A stretch of 64,000 bases of DNA from Mixta tenebrionis (GTDB lineage Bacteria > Pseudomonadota > Gammaproteobacteria > Enterobacterales > Enterobacteriaceae): NCBI RefSeq assembly GCF_006517625.1, contig NZ_VHQI01000007.1, forward strand, positions 239,919 to 303,918. The letters are read 5' to 3'. Positions 52,791-62,496 of this stretch are shown here, one piece after another; position 1 is the first letter of the stretch; every line of letters begins with the position of its first letter. A program made the translations under genes and the position numbers. The notes under the pieces are model-generated. The model was not told the DNA's origin. It did not search any database and saw nothing but the letters and a program-made list of their open reading frames with translations.

Positions 52791-53436
52791 TGAAGCACTT
52801 GTGGCCCATAACTTTGTCTGTAAACTCGACCGGGACAACACAAGTTTTTATATTCGCGAGTCTGGATCTGCTATCAGGTTCGCAGTCCTACATAATCTTG
52901 ATGATCTCCCTGATCCGGCCGAACTGAATAACAGAATCAATCATCTTGCTCCTGACGAGTTTCTCAGAAACCCAAGCTTTAAGAAAAACTGCGATTTGAT
53001 TTGTATTCATCGCCTTGATGTTCTGGCCAAGTTTAAGGATCACGAAGAAGAAATTTTTGCAATTGAGGAAGATCCGCACTTCTATAAAAAATATGTCCTC
53101 TATTACAGTACTGCGGAGGAAAGCGCACTCACCAATTTCACCTACGACAAACTGGTATCTGTGATTTCTGACAAAAAGGAATTTCTTGAATATAAAGAAA
53201 ACCCTCTTGTTGCAACACAATACAGTTTTGCTGCGAAGACCTTTATCAAGCTTCCATTCTTAGAGCTACCTAGTCATCAAGGGAACCTTGTGTCCTTGAG
53301 GTTGCAGGCAACTGAAGCTGTAGCCGAAGCCGACCTAAACGATATATATTCGACTATCCAGCAATTCACAGATAAAAATGCTGACGATTTTATCAAGGAA
53401 ATGATTCGTAATGAAATGGCAAATATCCAGGATTGA
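52771..53436 (+). CDS. lmuC: Lamassu-type middle component (LmuC-like)
   Basis: 221 residues, no known motif. Size, position between nuclease and ATPase genes, and 20- and 26-base overlaps on each side match the small middle component of ABC-3C/Lamassu operons. In known complexes it helps hold the effector on the SMC dimer. Assignment by context only. Confidence 0.6.
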   Translation: MIKQLINEALVAHNFVCKLDRDNTSFYIRESGSAIRFAVLHNLDDLPDPAELNNRINHLAPDEFLRNPSFKKNCDLICIHRLDVLAKFKDHEEEIFAIEEDPHFYKKYVLYYSTAEESALTNFTYDKLVSVISDKKEFLEYKENPLVATQYSFAAKTFIKLPFLELPSHQGNLVSLRLQATEAVAEADLNDIYSTIQQFTDKNADDFIKEMIRNEMANIQD

Positions 53437-55744
53437 AGTCTCTAGTTTCAAAGCATTCAAACATATTTTGCTGGATCTTGGCGGGGCGTCATTACTAACT
53501 CTTGATGGCCCAAATGGTTATGGCAAAACAAGTATTTTCGATGCCATCGAGCTACTGCTTACTGGCCAGATCAATCGAATACAAAACCTATTCAATACAT
53601 TATTAACCAGAAACAAGAGAGACTATGCAGACAATCTTTTCTGGAACAGTCGTTCTGGATATAACGATCTCTGCATCAAGATTGAATTCATTAATGATGG
53701 TCGAAAACTTGTTTTAGCCAGACATTGCCCTGCAGAGATATTCAAAAAACCAGCAAACAATCGTGCAGACAAATATGGAAACTTCAAGCTTTACGAGCTA
53801 CCAGAATTCGAATCATCTGAATTCACTAAGAATAATTTCCGCGATAATAGCTTCCTTGACGAAATTTTCGGAAAAAATTTCAGGGAAAACTTCTCTTTTC
53901 TTAACTATCTCGAGCAAGGCCAAAACCGTCTTTTACACACTCGGGTAGACGATCGTAAGGAGAAACTTGGAAACCTCTTTAACATCAGCGATATCGAAGC
54001 CGAGATCGAAAGCTGCAACACTGTATACACTAAACTTACAAGGTACATCAACAATCCAGAACGCACGGCAAAAGCTGTATCACTTAAAGAAGAGATAGCC
54101 ACCCTAAGAGACACTTTGCAGGCAGAGGCTGGGATTATTGAGTACAAGAAGCTCTCGACGACTGATGTCCCACCTGGGTGGGACAAAGAGATACTGTTCT
54201 CATCGTATTCTGCGGTAGACCATGCTGCCTACCTGGAATCAGTTCGTAAGCTTATTGCCCTTCTGCCACTCAAAGCCACGATAAAAACCAGGATTCACAA
54301 CGAGACAATCGATGCTGCCATCGAGCGTAATGAGGAATCAATGAGAAGCCTGGCTAGGTTCGGTAAAGACCTTGGCAAGCTTGATGGGCTTGAAGCTATC
54401 AAGCAGGAGATTGATGAATTAGAGCGCTCAGCAAACATCATCAAACGTGGTGCTAAGGTCATCAAGGTCGAAGAAGCCCGATCACTACCAAACTGGAAAG
54501 ATGGGCGCCTTGAGTGGTTTGAGTTACAAATTGAATCCCGAAACAGACTAGCGGAAAAAAGCAGCACCAACGCGAATGTCGTAGCCGAACTGGAACATCT
54601 GAAAAAGCAACTGCTTGAGGAACATAAAAAGTCCTATCCCGACGATAAGATGTGCCCCCTCTGTGGCGCTGACTGGGAAGATCACAAATCAATGGTTGAT
54701 GCCATTGAAGCAAAAACTAAGCAGATCTCTGATTCGCTAGGGCAGGACGGTAAAGACTTAGTTATCCTTATCGCTGCTATGGACGCTGAGCTGAAACTCA
54801 TCAACACCCATATACAAGACCGCCTGAAACTTCTTACGCCTACCTTTGAACCAAATCTTCATGTGGCGCTGAGCAGAATTAAGCTTCGGCTCCCGGCAAT
54901 TATCCAGCTACTGGAGAAGCTGCAAAGCGAAAAGATTCAATTTACTTATGCATTCACGGAAATTGATGACGTAGTAGATGAACGATTTGAAAAGCTTAAG
55001 GAAATTCTAAGAAACAAAAAACAGGTTGAAGCTGATGCCTTAGCGCTGCCGGAGGACTGGCGAGAAACCATAAATCGCGCTTTCAAAGACTTACAGGACT
55101 TCTATATAGTCACGGTTGAAGATCTGAAGGACAAAGAGAAGTTCATATCGATTAAAGCTAATGAGGCTCAAAATTCCAGGCTCCAAACCTGTATTACCGA
55201 GCTTAAAGTTATCGAAAAGGAAACTAAGGCAGCCCAAAAAGCACAAGATAAAATCGAAAAGCTCCGCAGTACACTGAAGAAGACAGAGCAAAGTTATACC
55301 GACCAGACAATTTCGGCTATTGAGTTCATATTCCACATCTACAGTGGCCGTCTGATCCAAAACTACCAGCGTGGCCTGGGCCTGTTTATCGAGAGCCGAG
55401 AAGGTACGCAATTAAGGTTCCTGACTGCCGAGAAGTCTGAGCACGATGCAGTGATGTCCATGAGTTCTGGGCAAGTGTCCGCCCTCAGCCTTGCCTTCTT
55501 CCTCTCGCTCAACAAAGTCTATTCACAGGTGCCTCTAATCCTGATTGATGACCCGTCTCAATCCCTGGATGAAGTCAACGTTGCATCCCTGACCGATCTA
55601 CTCCGTTGTGAGCTCAAGCATTGTCAGTTGGTTGTCTCCTCCCACGAGGACGATATTTCAGCTTATATGCGCTACCGGTTCGACAGAGCAGGTTTGGCAA
55701 CAAGTTCGCTCAACATGCAGCTTTTGGCGAAAGAAGCTTTGTAA
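53411..55744 (+). CDS. lmuB: SMC-like AAA/ABC ATPase (LmuB-like)
   Basis: 777 residues. Walker A GPNGYGKTS at 33-41, a CPLC (415-418) zinc-hook-like motif in the middle of long coiled-coil regions, ABC signature SSGQVSALSLAFFLSL from residue 685, Walker B ILIDDPSQSLDEVN with acidic pair D713-D714 and the H-loop QLVVSSHED. This is the Rad50/SMC plan used by Lamassu ATPases. Only one CxxC is present, so a hook would dimerise with a second molecule. Last gene of the three-gene operon. Confidence 0.85.
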   Translation: MKWQISRIEVSSFKAFKHILLDLGGASLLTLDGPNGYGKTSIFDAIELLLTGQINRIQNLFNTLLTRNKRDYADNLFWNSRSGYNDLCIKIEFINDGRKLVLARHCPAEIFKKPANNRADKYGNFKLYELPEFESSEFTKNNFRDNSFLDEIFGKNFRENFSFLNYLEQGQNRLLHTRVDDRKEKLGNLFNISDIEAEIESCNTVYTKLTRYINNPERTAKAVSLKEEIATLRDTLQAEAGIIEYKKLSTTDVPPGWDKEILFSSYSAVDHAAYLESVRKLIALLPLKATIKTRIHNETIDAAIERNEESMRSLARFGKDLGKLDGLEAIKQEIDELERSANIIKRGAKVIKVEEARSLPNWKDGRLEWFELQIESRNRLAEKSSTNANVVAELEHLKKQLLEEHKKSYPDDKMCPLCGADWEDHKSMVDAIEAKTKQISDSLGQDGKDLVILIAAMDAELKLINTHIQDRLKLLTPTFEPNLHVALSRIKLRLPAIIQLLEKLQSEKIQFTYAFTEIDDVVDERFEKLKEILRNKKQVEADALALPEDWRETINRAFKDLQDFYIVTVEDLKDKEKFISIKANEAQNSRLQTCITELKVIEKETKAAQKAQDKIEKLRSTLKKTEQSYTDQTISAIEFIFHIYSGRLIQNYQRGLGLFIESREGTQLRFLTAEKSEHDAVMSMSSGQVSALSLAFFLSLNKVYSQVPLILIDDPSQSLDEVNVASLTDLLRCELKHCQLVVSSHEDDISAYMRYRFDRAGLATSSLNMQLLAKEAL

Positions 55745-56187
55745 ATGCGACACATGACCACCTGGTAGAGCCTGGCGTCGCTACAAAGATCTTCTGACAG
55801 CCCTCGTAGTGAGGATAGAATTTGTCTATCTGGATCTTTACCGTCGACGCTGACATGAGGACGAAAACCGTATCCAGTAGAAATATTACGTGAATGAAGG
55901 CCCTCGTGTTGCCAGAAGACTGACCGGACGGACGAAATCTGCTGTTGTAAACCAGAGTTATGCTCTTGGTCTCCGCCGTCCGGTGAAGGTCAGGTGGTAT
56001 GAGGATGAGCGGGATACTCAGCGAGGCATGGCGCACGGTGACGGGTACTGATAGCAACGTCACCAGTATGGCGTCTTTCATTATCAGTCGCAAAGAAAGG
56101 TGTTCATTATTCATGTTTTATCGCATGAAAATATAAAGCCGTCTGGCATATCGATATGTCCGTCAACTTCAATACAGGTGAGTCATA
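55745..56187. pseudogene. 443-base scar with a Gp2-like gene remnant
   Basis: 56003-56079 aligns without gaps to the 3' part of the Gp2-related gene (16819-16895); about 60 of 77 bases agree and the frame encodes MSGILSEAWR and NVTSMASF. The rest holds no gene. A long open minus-strand frame here is only the shadow of that remnant. Marks a recombination scar between the defence operon and the unknown genes. Confidence 0.6.
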
Positions 56188-57549
56188 ATGTCGTTGTATC
56201 AGCGAGTTCACTATTTTACTGTTCAGACATGCAAACGTGTTTTCCGACACCCTGAGTACGGAATCGTGCGGTTTGATGACATGATTGCAAACGCAGATGA
56301 GTATGGTTTTGAAGTTGTGTATGTTGCCGGCATTTCGTTTGAAAATTTACCCCTTCATTATCGCCATTTCTTCATTCCGGAAAGCATGTTTTCAGCTACC
56401 GGGTTTCTTTGCGATTTCTGGTCCCGCAGTTATTCAAACAAGTATGTAAAGGAAATAACCGGGAAGCCGGATGTACTGATTATTGATCGGCGACTTGAAG
56501 TATGTCTGGATGCTGCATTTTTCGACTGGCTGGAAAGGGAAGATATTGCGTATCAATATCCCGCCGGGGGAGATAAAAAATTTACCTCAACGGTAAGGCA
56601 TCATCAGAGTTATCCGCATATTTTTGCTCATGGGGAAGGCGTTCCGGAACTGGTGGGCGGAGTGAGGGAGCCCTGGCCACTTTCGCTAGAAAGGCTGAAT
56701 GCTCAGGACGAAAAACGGACCCGCCTTAGCGATAATATGTCACCCGCGATCCGGGAGGCTATTGCGAGGTTATATCCGACAGGATATCGACCTGAATGGC
56801 CGCTAAGCCAGCCGATTCCTGATGATTTCCAGATAAACGAAACTTGTCTCTGCGTGGCATCCTCTAATGACGTCGCACTCAACTCTGCTGGCTGGCGTCC
56901 TGCCAGGCAAACGGCTTATGGTTTTGAATACGGGTATGCGGTTAATAACATTGAGGTACCGGATGATGATCCTGTCTCCGGCGTCTGGCAGAAGGAAATG
57001 CTGATTGCGTTACGTTGCCTTGAGTCACAGTTTGACCGGCTGGCACGGGGACTAACCCGTCAATTTAAAGGTAATCATTATTCTGTCATTTTAAATCAGA
57101 TTAAAAAGAATAAATACCGGACACTATTGCCCCTCAGCAGGGCTGAACAGGATGTACTCTTCGGACTGGTGGGACTGGATACGGGCGATCCAACAGGGAA
57201 TATTGTCTATGATCTGTCGAAAGCTGGTGTAGCTGATACCATTTCGTTATGGGAACATATTACTAATGGTGGCGATCAATACCAGTCTTTTGAAGTAAGG
57301 CCGAAATCGGGGATTGATGATCCGGCATACCGGTTATTTGCCGTTATCGGGCATTGTGCCTGGTATTATCTGATATCTCATCGGACTAGTCGCTCCTGCC
57401 ACGCACTGGATAATGGCCGTTGCATCAACTATGAGCCAAATCAGTCTCTGAATGTTCGCAGCATGGATTACAGAAAATTGCTGAATATGGCGCTGAAGGG
57501 AGAGTCGGAGAAAATGGTTTCTATATTAAATGAGTATCTTGAATACTGA
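56188..57549 (+). CDS. Unknown 453-residue protein
   Basis: Not recognised. Soluble, no signal or membrane segment, AATACAGGTGAGTC before the ATG. The first 170 residues alternate strands and helices (GIVRFDDMIANADEYGFEVV; GKPDVLIIDRRLEVCLDAAF; then DIAYQYPAGGDKKFTSTVR); PDVLIIDRRLE has a D-x-x-x-D acidic layout but no complete nuclease triad I can name. A long second part is helical. Two-gene neighbourhood with the 1112-residue protein 216 bases downstream. Placement beside Lamassu suggests defence cargo, inferred. Confidence 0.65.
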   Translation: MSLYQRVHYFTVQTCKRVFRHPEYGIVRFDDMIANADEYGFEVVYVAGISFENLPLHYRHFFIPESMFSATGFLCDFWSRSYSNKYVKEITGKPDVLIIDRRLEVCLDAAFFDWLEREDIAYQYPAGGDKKFTSTVRHHQSYPHIFAHGEGVPELVGGVREPWPLSLERLNAQDEKRTRLSDNMSPAIREAIARLYPTGYRPEWPLSQPIPDDFQINETCLCVASSNDVALNSAGWRPARQTAYGFEYGYAVNNIEVPDDDPVSGVWQKEMLIALRCLESQFDRLARGLTRQFKGNHYSVILNQIKKNKYRTLLPLSRAEQDVLFGLVGLDTGDPTGNIVYDLSKAGVADTISLWEHITNGGDQYQSFEVRPKSGIDDPAYRLFAVIGHCAWYYLISHRTSRSCHALDNGRCINYEPNQSLNVRSMDYRKLLNMALKGESEKMVSILNEYLEY

Positions 57550-57765
57550 TTTTTTTCATTTATTAGATATTGCGCGGGAGTAATGTAGCGTGGGAATAAA
57601 AAACACGTCTCTGAGTGTAACCGAACGAGAGAAGATGCTTTCTGACAGGAACATAACTATGGTGGAAAAGTATCAGATAATTAAGGTTGAATGGGTAATG
57701 TAATTTCTTACCTTACACAGGTCTTTATTTTTATTTATCTGTATTGAATATAAGCGGGATATACA

Positions 57766-60700
57766 TTGATAGACGCTAACGAAGCGCAGGAAACTTATCG
57801 TGATTTCCGGACTCGTCTCCTGAGACATTGTAAATTGAATACAACAAGTTGTGGCCATCAGGTTTCATTTGATGGAACTATACCTCCTCATCCTTACAGA
57901 AGACTTCGAAAGCTGATTATTGAATTTCGCGAGCAGGTTTCTTTTCGCTACCTGAGAAACCCTGGCGAAATAGGGTATGAGCATCATGTTCGACGTGCTT
58001 TGGGGATCCCGCTATCTATTTCTCTGTGCCCAAAACGTTGGTCACTGCTAAGACATATCGCGCAAATATTTGTCCCGCTACGTTTCACTATGTGCCAGAT
58101 GCACTCAATTTTGCTTCAGGTGCGCACTTATGATGGGCGGGAATATATATTCAATAAATATTTTGCGCGGATGTTCCCTCTGGACCCTGTGAGATTCACC
58201 GCTGGCATTGATTTCGCCTTAAGGCGTTTAGATCTCCCTTCTACATGGGAAGAATTTCAGGCGCTACAGCGTCTCGATCCTGACTGGATAAAGGCGACTT
58301 ATGATGTAGGGATCCGCAATATCAGCGACATAGTACCCTATGGTCAATATGGTCACTTTAAGTTGAGGGGTTATTTTGCCCGGATACTCGTCAAAGAGAA
58401 AATTGTGGCTACCCGGGAAGAGCTTGAATGGCTAAATTACAAGGGGGACGATCATTGTCGATACTATATTGACGATATGGAAATTTATCCTCGGGCAAAG
58501 AATGTAATTCAATTATTGCTCAGCCGCGGTATTGAGAGGAAACATATTGCAGGTGTGTTTCGTTATCCGTTAACTTCCTTTAACCCATCTCAACTTATTA
58601 CAAATCTGAGCATCATGCATAAAAATGGTCAGGTTGATATAAGCGCTTTATTTGATGAGGCTGGAGATATGTTCTGGCGTACATCACCAGAAAGTTGGTT
58701 CTTTGTTCTGAATATACTGGGTGCCGTATCAGCAACAGACGTTATGAAATTCAGAAGGTTACTCAATTCTCATCGTACGCTTTCTGTATATTTTGCAGAA
58801 GAATTAAAAAAACTTGGCGCTGATATTAGTGGGTTGGCTCAATGCCAGTCACTGATTCTGACTGTTAGCGGTCAGGAAAATTGTCTAATTCCTGTAGAAC
58901 AACTTAACATGCTTGCGGCAGAACCACATTTGATGAGTATTGAGCAGATCTCGCTATGCGTTGATTATCTCTCTGAGCCAGAAAAATTATCGGACTTTCT
59001 GACTGTACTGACTAAATATGGATATGGGGCTGCCTCCGCCGTACTTGCCTTCCAGGTTTGCTATAAAAACTCATCAGGTGACTTGCTGGATGTATGGTTA
59101 AGTATATTAGGTGGTCGAGGAAAAGGTCAGGAGTTTGAAGTTATAGCCGATTGGGTGGCAAAGACCCAGAGAGGGGGACATTCAGCAGGATACATATATT
59201 TATTAGGTGCGGTTCCTGTTTCCGATTTTAAGCAATTACAGCAGATATCACCTGTTGTTACCCTCGGACCCAGTATGTTGACTTTTCTCGTTGAGAATTG
59301 TGGTTTATGCAGTGTTCAGGCGATCAGAAACTGGTACTTCCATGCACGTGGTATTCACGGGCTCGATCGTTGGTGGCGAGTTGATGATGTCTATTATCTG
59401 CTTCTTGAAGATGCTTTTAATCGAAACAATTTCAGCTTCGTCAAGGGCAACCGACATTGTATTGATGATGCTGTCACTACCCGCGTCAGAGGCGTTTTGG
59501 GGAGCCGACCTTACCGCGCCGATGAAGAAACGAAGGCATCGTACGACAAAGCCTATGAGGCACAGTCTGCAAGTGAGTTACAGGCATTGCTTCCCGTTTT
59601 ACCGCTGGTGCTGCAACAGACAGGCGGTATTCTCCTGAAGAGCGTTGTGGGTAGTGCATGGGATGCTCCTGAGATACTCAATGCTAAACTGACTGCGCTG
59701 ACTCCTCTGATTAATGACTTACTTTGTGGTAAGGGGCCTTCATCACCCGTACTGGATGCGCTTGAGGTGGATGCAATAGCGCTATTGTACCGTTCTTCCA
59801 TTGAATCGGTTGGCATGCACTGGGCAAAACTGTTTGGATATGAGACTCACCTGGCAGGGATGAGACTTCGCAGCCATTATCCGATGGTGTGGCAGGGTTC
59901 AGTCCGTCAGTTGAAAAATTCGCTTGAACGAAAAAGCTTACTTGCGATGGCTGCAGCTGCGGCGTACAGCACGAAGTTCAGAAACGAGGAATATGGTGAT
60001 ATTTTTGTGGCATGTAAGCACCTGAGAGCAAGAAGATTATATCATGCCGCCAGTGACCCATGGGCTCTGGCGGCCCATCTGGGAGTGTTACTTTCAGCCG
60101 CGCAAGCTGATTCTGTAGTCGCTGAATGGATTTCCAGAGATCTGGAGATTGTTGCTCATATGGCCGAAGAAGGGGAGCAAACGTTCGAACGGATTGAGCA
60201 ACTGGAGAAGCTTTTTTACAGTAGCCTGCCTGATGCCCTCAGTGAACATTCTGCCAGATTTCTCCGGCAGTTCGACGACTCAGACGCTGCATTTCTTGCA
60301 GAGAGGCTTGCCGGAAATAGAGTATGTTCAGCGGGTGGTGGAGCAGAACAGTTGCTTGAAGGATTCCGGCTGGCTCAGGAGACAGTTTTGACAGTATGTC
60401 AGCGCTGGATAATCAGAGAGAAAAGCAAATTCGTGCAGGATAAATCCGGGGAGCTTACAACAATGTTGTCTGCCTTTTTATCCAAACATCCTGCTGCCTT
60501 CTTTGCTAAACAGACAGTCGGTCTGTGTACTCGTAACAATACTCTAATGTGGGAAGAGCCCCGGCATGCCCATTTGGTAGTTTTTAACCAAAAGCAACGA
60601 TGTGTGGCGGGGATGGCGCTAATCTACATTGAACCGATTAAGGCATTGCATTCAGATAAAAACTGCCTCATCATTCGGGCCATTAACCCAACTGACGAGA

Positions 60701-61104
60701 TGCTGGCCACACACACGAGTTCGTCTATTGTTGATGCCTTTTTCGATGTGGCTATCCAGATTGCAAAAGATAACGCATTAGCGGCTGTGGCATTTCCATA
60801 CCATAACGGTGTACACCTGCTATCGAATCATCCAGCCATCGAGAAGGATATTGATAAGCGCTATATTAAACCTTCAGTAAGACAATTCTACGGACAACCT
60901 GATAATGAAAAAGTGGAATGGCGAATAAAACCACGTGCGATTGGTTCCACATTTTTCGCCTACGAACAGGGGGATGAAAAAGTCAGTGAGCTTTACGCTA
61001 TTTGGTCCGGGGATGTTAAAGAGGATAGCGTCAGGGGAGCACTTATTCATACGGATCATGTCGTTTCCGACAACATTTCCGAAAAAGCATCTGAACGAAA
61101 ATGA
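57766..61104 (+). CDS. Unknown 1112-residue protein
   Basis: Not recognised. Start TTG 57766 is the only usual start codon after the in-frame TAA at 57751; the ribosome site is weak (GCGGGA). First 450 residues look helical with arginine-rich parts (YRRLRKLIIEFREQVSFRYL; KRWSLLRHIAQIF). Residues 640-900 are helix pairs. The last 200 residues alternate strands and helices (HAHLVVFNQKQRCVAGMALI; NCLIIRAINPTDEML; SIVDAFFDVAIQIAKDNALA) and could be a GNAT-like acyltransferase fold, a low-confidence reading. No ATPase, protease or nuclease motif found. Confidence 0.65.
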   Translation: MIDANEAQETYRDFRTRLLRHCKLNTTSCGHQVSFDGTIPPHPYRRLRKLIIEFREQVSFRYLRNPGEIGYEHHVRRALGIPLSISLCPKRWSLLRHIAQIFVPLRFTMCQMHSILLQVRTYDGREYIFNKYFARMFPLDPVRFTAGIDFALRRLDLPSTWEEFQALQRLDPDWIKATYDVGIRNISDIVPYGQYGHFKLRGYFARILVKEKIVATREELEWLNYKGDDHCRYYIDDMEIYPRAKNVIQLLLSRGIERKHIAGVFRYPLTSFNPSQLITNLSIMHKNGQVDISALFDEAGDMFWRTSPESWFFVLNILGAVSATDVMKFRRLLNSHRTLSVYFAEELKKLGADISGLAQCQSLILTVSGQENCLIPVEQLNMLAAEPHLMSIEQISLCVDYLSEPEKLSDFLTVLTKYGYGAASAVLAFQVCYKNSSGDLLDVWLSILGGRGKGQEFEVIADWVAKTQRGGHSAGYIYLLGAVPVSDFKQLQQISPVVTLGPSMLTFLVENCGLCSVQAIRNWYFHARGIHGLDRWWRVDDVYYLLLEDAFNRNNFSFVKGNRHCIDDAVTTRVRGVLGSRPYRADEETKASYDKAYEAQSASELQALLPVLPLVLQQTGGILLKSVVGSAWDAPEILNAKLTALTPLINDLLCGKGPSSPVLDALEVDAIALLYRSSIESVGMHWAKLFGYETHLAGMRLRSHYPMVWQGSVRQLKNSLERKSLLAMAAAAAYSTKFRNEEYGDIFVACKHLRARRLYHAASDPWALAAHLGVLLSAAQADSVVAEWISRDLEIVAHMAEEGEQTFERIEQLEKLFYSSLPDALSEHSARFLRQFDDSDAAFLAERLAGNRVCSAGGGAEQLLEGFRLAQETVLTVCQRWIIREKSKFVQDKSGELTTMLSAFLSKHPAAFFAKQTVGLCTRNNTLMWEEPRHAHLVVFNQKQRCVAGMALIYIEPIKALHSDKNCLIIRAINPTDEMLATHTSSSIVDAFFDVAIQIAKDNALAAVAFPYHNGVHLLSNHPAIEKDIDKRYIKPSVRQFYGQPDNEKVEWRIKPRAIGSTFFAYEQGDEKVSELYAIWSGDVKEDSVRGALIHTDHVVSDNISEKASERK

Positions 61105-61452
61105 AGGTTATGAGCTGTTAGGCGGCGGCTAATCATCTGTTGTGAACCTGTAATTCATTCTGTGTCATTGCCGCCATATTGGAAGTGAGCGCTCAGGCAA
61201 TCACCGAATCCGATAACAAAACGATTCATTACCAGCCGTCAGTTTATGCATCTATTCTCGCCGCAGCCAACGTGGTGCCCGTATCCGCGCCTTTCGGGTT
61301 ATCACCTGACTTTTAGCGCTTACCCTGAATATCTCCTGTGCTCTTCATTGCGTTATCAGACCTAGTGTTGTTTTTATCGCCCACCAAGTGTATATTTAAC
61401 CAGTGCTGTATGCGACCCCAGTGTCAGAGTTTAATCCAGGGCAGGAGAACTA
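61105..61452. other. 348-base gap without gene
   Basis: Nothing recognised. A promoter for the downstream gene should lie here; the ATG at 61453 is preceded by GGGCAGGAGAAC, a good ribosome site. Confidence 0.5.
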
Positions 61453-62442
61453 ATGGCCACATGCTCTGAGCGTTTTTTAAGCTACGATGATATTTGTAAA
61501 CGCCCTGCTTTTGATCAAAATTATGAGATCAGCCCTGATAATTTTCATAAACTCATTGGTAAATACTCCTTTAAGGAAAGGCATATTTGTCAGGTACGTA
61601 CAAATAAAGGTATTTGTCGTCAGAAACACAATAATGGTTGGCTGGGTGTTTCTCTGGAAGGCGTTGAAGCACTGATTGGTTGTGATTGTGCGGTAAACTA
61701 TTTTTCAGCCCATGATGACTTCATCCGGGAAAAGAATCGTGTTAATGATGAACTTGACCGGAAAGAAGCGCTTGAGAAAATGTCATTATTACTCGAAAAA
61801 AAGCTGGAAACGGCGAGTTATATTGTGGACCTTGAAAAAACAGTCAAAGAGGTTGAAGGTAAACTAAGCGAAATTTATAATACCTTCCCCAATGATGTTT
61901 TGAGTTTTCTCTACGATGCTCAGAGAACAAATAACTGGGATGTGTTTGTTGATGTGCAAAAATTCAAAACAGTTAAAGATGAAAATGGAGAATCATTCCC
62001 CCAGGAGAGCTGGATTAAAAGTAAACTGGGAAAAATTAGTGCCATCTCTCCATCAATGGATTTAAAACGTCTTTTAGATAACGTGACAGATCTCAGGAAA
62101 TTTTACAACTCATTCGCCACGGTCAGGCCTGATGATTTAGCTGATATAAAAACACCGAAGCTCAAAAAACATGTTAAGCGACTTGGTCTGAAGGATGAAT
62201 ATGCACAGTTGATAGTGAAATATAATGAGGAAGTTAGTGCGTTTTTAAAAGAATCCAATATGGAACTTCTAATATATGTCTGTGATAGTAATAAAGAACA
62301 ATTCTTAACTACGCAGGCGTTGATGAGATTGTCTGGTTTAAAAGCCGCTCATAGCACCTATATTGATAAACGTTTGAAAAGTATTAAGGATAAAATGGAA
62401 AAATTATTCGGTGGCGATTACATAAGGAAGAGTGTGCGCTAA
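61453..62442 (+). CDS. Hypothetical protein with Cys-rich N-terminus and coiled coil
   Basis: 329 residues. Cysteines at residues near 46, 55 (CQVRTNKGICRQKHNNGW) and 76-78 (GCDC) suggest a small metal-binding or redox region, followed by a coiled coil (LEKMSLLLEKKLETASYIVD, LEKTVKEVEGKLSEIYNTF) and a lysine-rich helical tail. AT-rich compared with the T6SS. I know no function; genes next to P4-type integrases are often accessory cargo. Ends before a bidirectional terminator shared with the integrase. Confidence 0.65.
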   Translation: MATCSERFLSYDDICKRPAFDQNYEISPDNFHKLIGKYSFKERHICQVRTNKGICRQKHNNGWLGVSLEGVEALIGCDCAVNYFSAHDDFIREKNRVNDELDRKEALEKMSLLLEKKLETASYIVDLEKTVKEVEGKLSEIYNTFPNDVLSFLYDAQRTNNWDVFVDVQKFKTVKDENGESFPQESWIKSKLGKISAISPSMDLKRLLDNVTDLRKFYNSFATVRPDDLADIKTPKLKKHVKRLGLKDEYAQLIVKYNEEVSAFLKESNMELLIYVCDSNKEQFLTTQALMRLSGLKAAHSTYIDKRLKSIKDKMEKLFGGDYIRKSVR

Positions 62443-62467
62443 TTACTAAAAAAAAGAATAACACGCT

Positions 62468-62496
62468 AAAGCTCAGCCCTTTATGGGCTGAGCTTT
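62468..62496. terminator. Bidirectional terminator between convergent genes
   Basis: Perfect 12-base stem AAAGCTCAGCCC / GGGCTGAGCTTT with TTTAT loop; serves the plus-strand 329-residue gene and the minus-strand integrase, whose stop codon touches it. Confidence 0.92.

Noticed and set aside
55710..56114. 134-codon minus-strand frame after the SMC-like ATPase
   Set aside because: It is the antisense of the Gp2-like remnant and the ATPase tail; a similar shadow exists opposite 16461-16898.
61272..61281. GTGGTGCCCG, matching the start of the att repeat
   Set aside because: Only ten bases agree and flanks differ; expected by chance at this length.
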